A stretch of 6,650 nucleotides of DNA from CCY15215 sp039194995 (GTDB taxonomy: Bacteria > Cyanobacteriota > Cyanobacteriia > Cyanobacteriales > Spirulinaceae), in contig JBCCVR010000275.1 of NCBI GenBank assembly GCA_039194995.1, positions 1 to 6,650 on the forward strand, given 5' to 3'. The translations under genes were made by a program, and so were the position numbers. This document shows positions 5,544 to 6,650 of the stretch, in pieces. Under the pieces are notes generated by a model. The model was not told the DNA's origin, made no database searches, and was given only the letters and a program-made list of their open reading frames with translations. Each line of letters starts with the position of its first letter. The first letter of the stretch is position 1.

Positions 5544-6650
5544 ATGGGAACATTATCTAAAAAAATTAAAGGGTGGCTAAAAAAATATCGTTTCGGTTTA
5601 TTAATTATTCTCTTTCTACTTACTTTGACTGGCATTCTTGCTGTTTCTCAACTTTGGCAACAAGAGACCATCGAAGTAGCGGTTGTTGCTCCCGTTGGTG
5701 TTTCTGATGAAGAAACAAGACTGGATGGGAAAGAAAGGATTGATAGCATCCAGTTATATTTCGACAAAATTAACGCAACTGGAGGCATCAACGGCAAACG
5801 ATTGGTTTTACAAGTCTATGACGATGAACTCGACCGAGAAGTCGCTGCCGCAGTTGCCGAACAAATTGTTGAATCTCCGGCTGTCGCCGTTTTGGGGCAT
5901 GCGACAAGCGGACCATCCTCAGTCGCGAGTAGAATTTACGAGCGATACGGTATGCCTGCCATTACAGGTAGCGCAACTGCCGATAGCATCACCAATAGTC
6001 CATGGTATTTTCGGACGATCTTTAATAACAGGGATCAGGGTGAATTTATCGCCAATTATATGGAGTATGTTTTTGGCGTTCAAAATATCTATCTTATTCA
6101 TACAGATGGACTTTATGCAACAACTTTAAAACGTGCGGTCGAAGAAACCTTTAATTCATACGACAAGAAATTAATCGGCGTACAAGAAATCGATCGCAAT
6201 CGAGATCCAGAACAAGCCATCCAAAGGATTATGCGAGAATTAGAAGACTTGCGAGATAGCGATCGCGAACCCGATTCAATTATCTTGTTAGCTCAAGGGG
6301 CGCAAGCGACCGATCTGATTGTAAAGATGAGATTGAATGGATTTAATTATCCTATATTTGGTGGAGATGGTCTAACCGATAATAATTTTATCAATCGAAT
6401 TGAAAGTACGCCGCAAGAACTAGCACAACCCGGCTTTTTTACGAATAATATTTACGCGGTTACTCCCATTATTTTTGATATTGCCGAAGAAAAAGCGCAA
6501 AAATTCAAAAGCGAGTTTATTCAACGGCACGGCTATGAACCAGGATGGAGCGGTATCATTTATCAAGATTCAGCCCGTGCTCTCGTCCGAGCAATTGAAA
6601 ATATATTAGCAGAAAAAAGAGATTTACCGACAACAGTTTTCACGGGGAAG
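5544..6650 (+). CDS. Second periplasmic-binding/receptor-channel paralogue, cut by the window edge
   Basis: An open frame of 369 codons runs from the ATG at 5544 to the last base of the window without a stop. The protein aligns with residues 1-369 of the gene at 3094 without a single gap, about 256 identities by hand count (69%). It begins with a basic N-terminus, then a membrane anchor (about 18-37), then the type 1 periplasmic-binding domain from about 43, cut before its end. Identity is lowest in the anchor and at surface-like positions, and high in the core. The first binding-site stretch reads GHATSGPS (118-125) against GHSTSGSS in copy one, and position 148 is Ser instead of Arg, so ligand preference may differ. 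The channel half is not visible. I infer that it continues right of the window, but a stand-alone binding protein cannot be excluded. It has its own promoter and ribosome-binding site, 125 bp after the first copy. Confidence 0.9.
   Translation, partial: MGTLSKKIKGWLKKYRFGLLIILFLLTLTGILAVSQLWQQETIEVAVVAPVGVSDEETRLDGKERIDSIQLYFDKINATGGINGKRLVLQVYDDELDREVAAAVAEQIVESPAVAVLGHATSGPSSVASRIYERYGMPAITGSATADSITNSPWYFRTIFNNRDQGEFIANYMEYVFGVQNIYLIHTDGLYATTLKRAVEETFNSYDKKLIGVQEIDRNRDPEQAIQRIMRELEDLRDSDREPDSIILLAQGAQATDLIVKMRLNGFNYPIFGGDGLTDNNFINRIESTPQELAQPGFFTNNIYAVTPIIFDIAEEKAQKFKSEFIQRHGYEPGWSGIIYQDSARALVRAIENILAEKRDLPTTVFTGK

Noticed and set aside
5683..6129. Open frame of 148 codons on the + strand inside the second channel gene
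   Set aside because: It lies one frame off the true gene. The frame-shifted counterpart at 3221-3406 in the first copy resembles it only because the two genes share DNA.
1..6650. CRISPR array, tRNA or rRNA genes, insertion sequences
   Set aside because: I saw no regularly spaced repeats, no cloverleaf-like sequence, no transposase-like protein and no terminal inverted repeats with target duplications.

Overview
The window looks like a cyanobacterial chromosome segment. Three neighbouring genes encode aa3-type cytochrome c oxidase parts and heme A biosynthesis (ctaE, ctaA, ctaB) with cyanobacterial-type lengths and motifs. The HIP1 palindrome GCGATCGC occurs six times in 6.65 kb, where chance would predict about 0.1. 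I cannot fix the genus. All genes read on the + strand.

Layout. 31-633 is ctaE (oxidase subunit III), probably the last gene of a ctaC-ctaD-ctaE unit that begins before the window. A strong intrinsic terminator follows at 671-705, then an AT-rich, apparently non-coding stretch up to 956. 957-1868 is ctaA (heme A synthase) and 1958-2866 is ctaB (heme O synthase / protoheme farnesyltransferase). They probably form one transcript with a UUCG-capped stem-loop between them, closed by a hairpin at 2905-2943. CtaB makes heme O from heme B, CtaA oxidises heme O to heme A, and heme A goes into the oxidase that CtaE belongs to.

The second half is the unusual part. 3094-5418 encodes a 774-residue protein that an automatic pipeline would probably call an 'ABC transporter substrate-binding protein'. 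It reads as a fusion: an N-terminal membrane anchor, a type 1 periplasmic-binding (Leu/Ile/Val-binding-like) domain, then a complete pentameric ligand-gated ion channel (pLGIC, Cys-loop/Pro-loop family) subunit. The channel part has a beta-rich extracellular domain with the YPFD Pro-loop and four transmembrane helices, including a pore helix with Leu at the 9' position. A second gene starts at 5544 and runs off the right edge at 6650. Its 369 visible residues align with the first copy without a gap, about 69% identical by hand count. It has its own good promoter and ribosome-binding site.

No ABC permease or ATPase gene is visible, which fits a receptor-channel better than an uptake system. 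The ligand, ion selectivity and physiological role cannot be read from the sequence. The neighbourhood with the oxidase genes may be accidental, since a terminator and a separate promoter lie between them.
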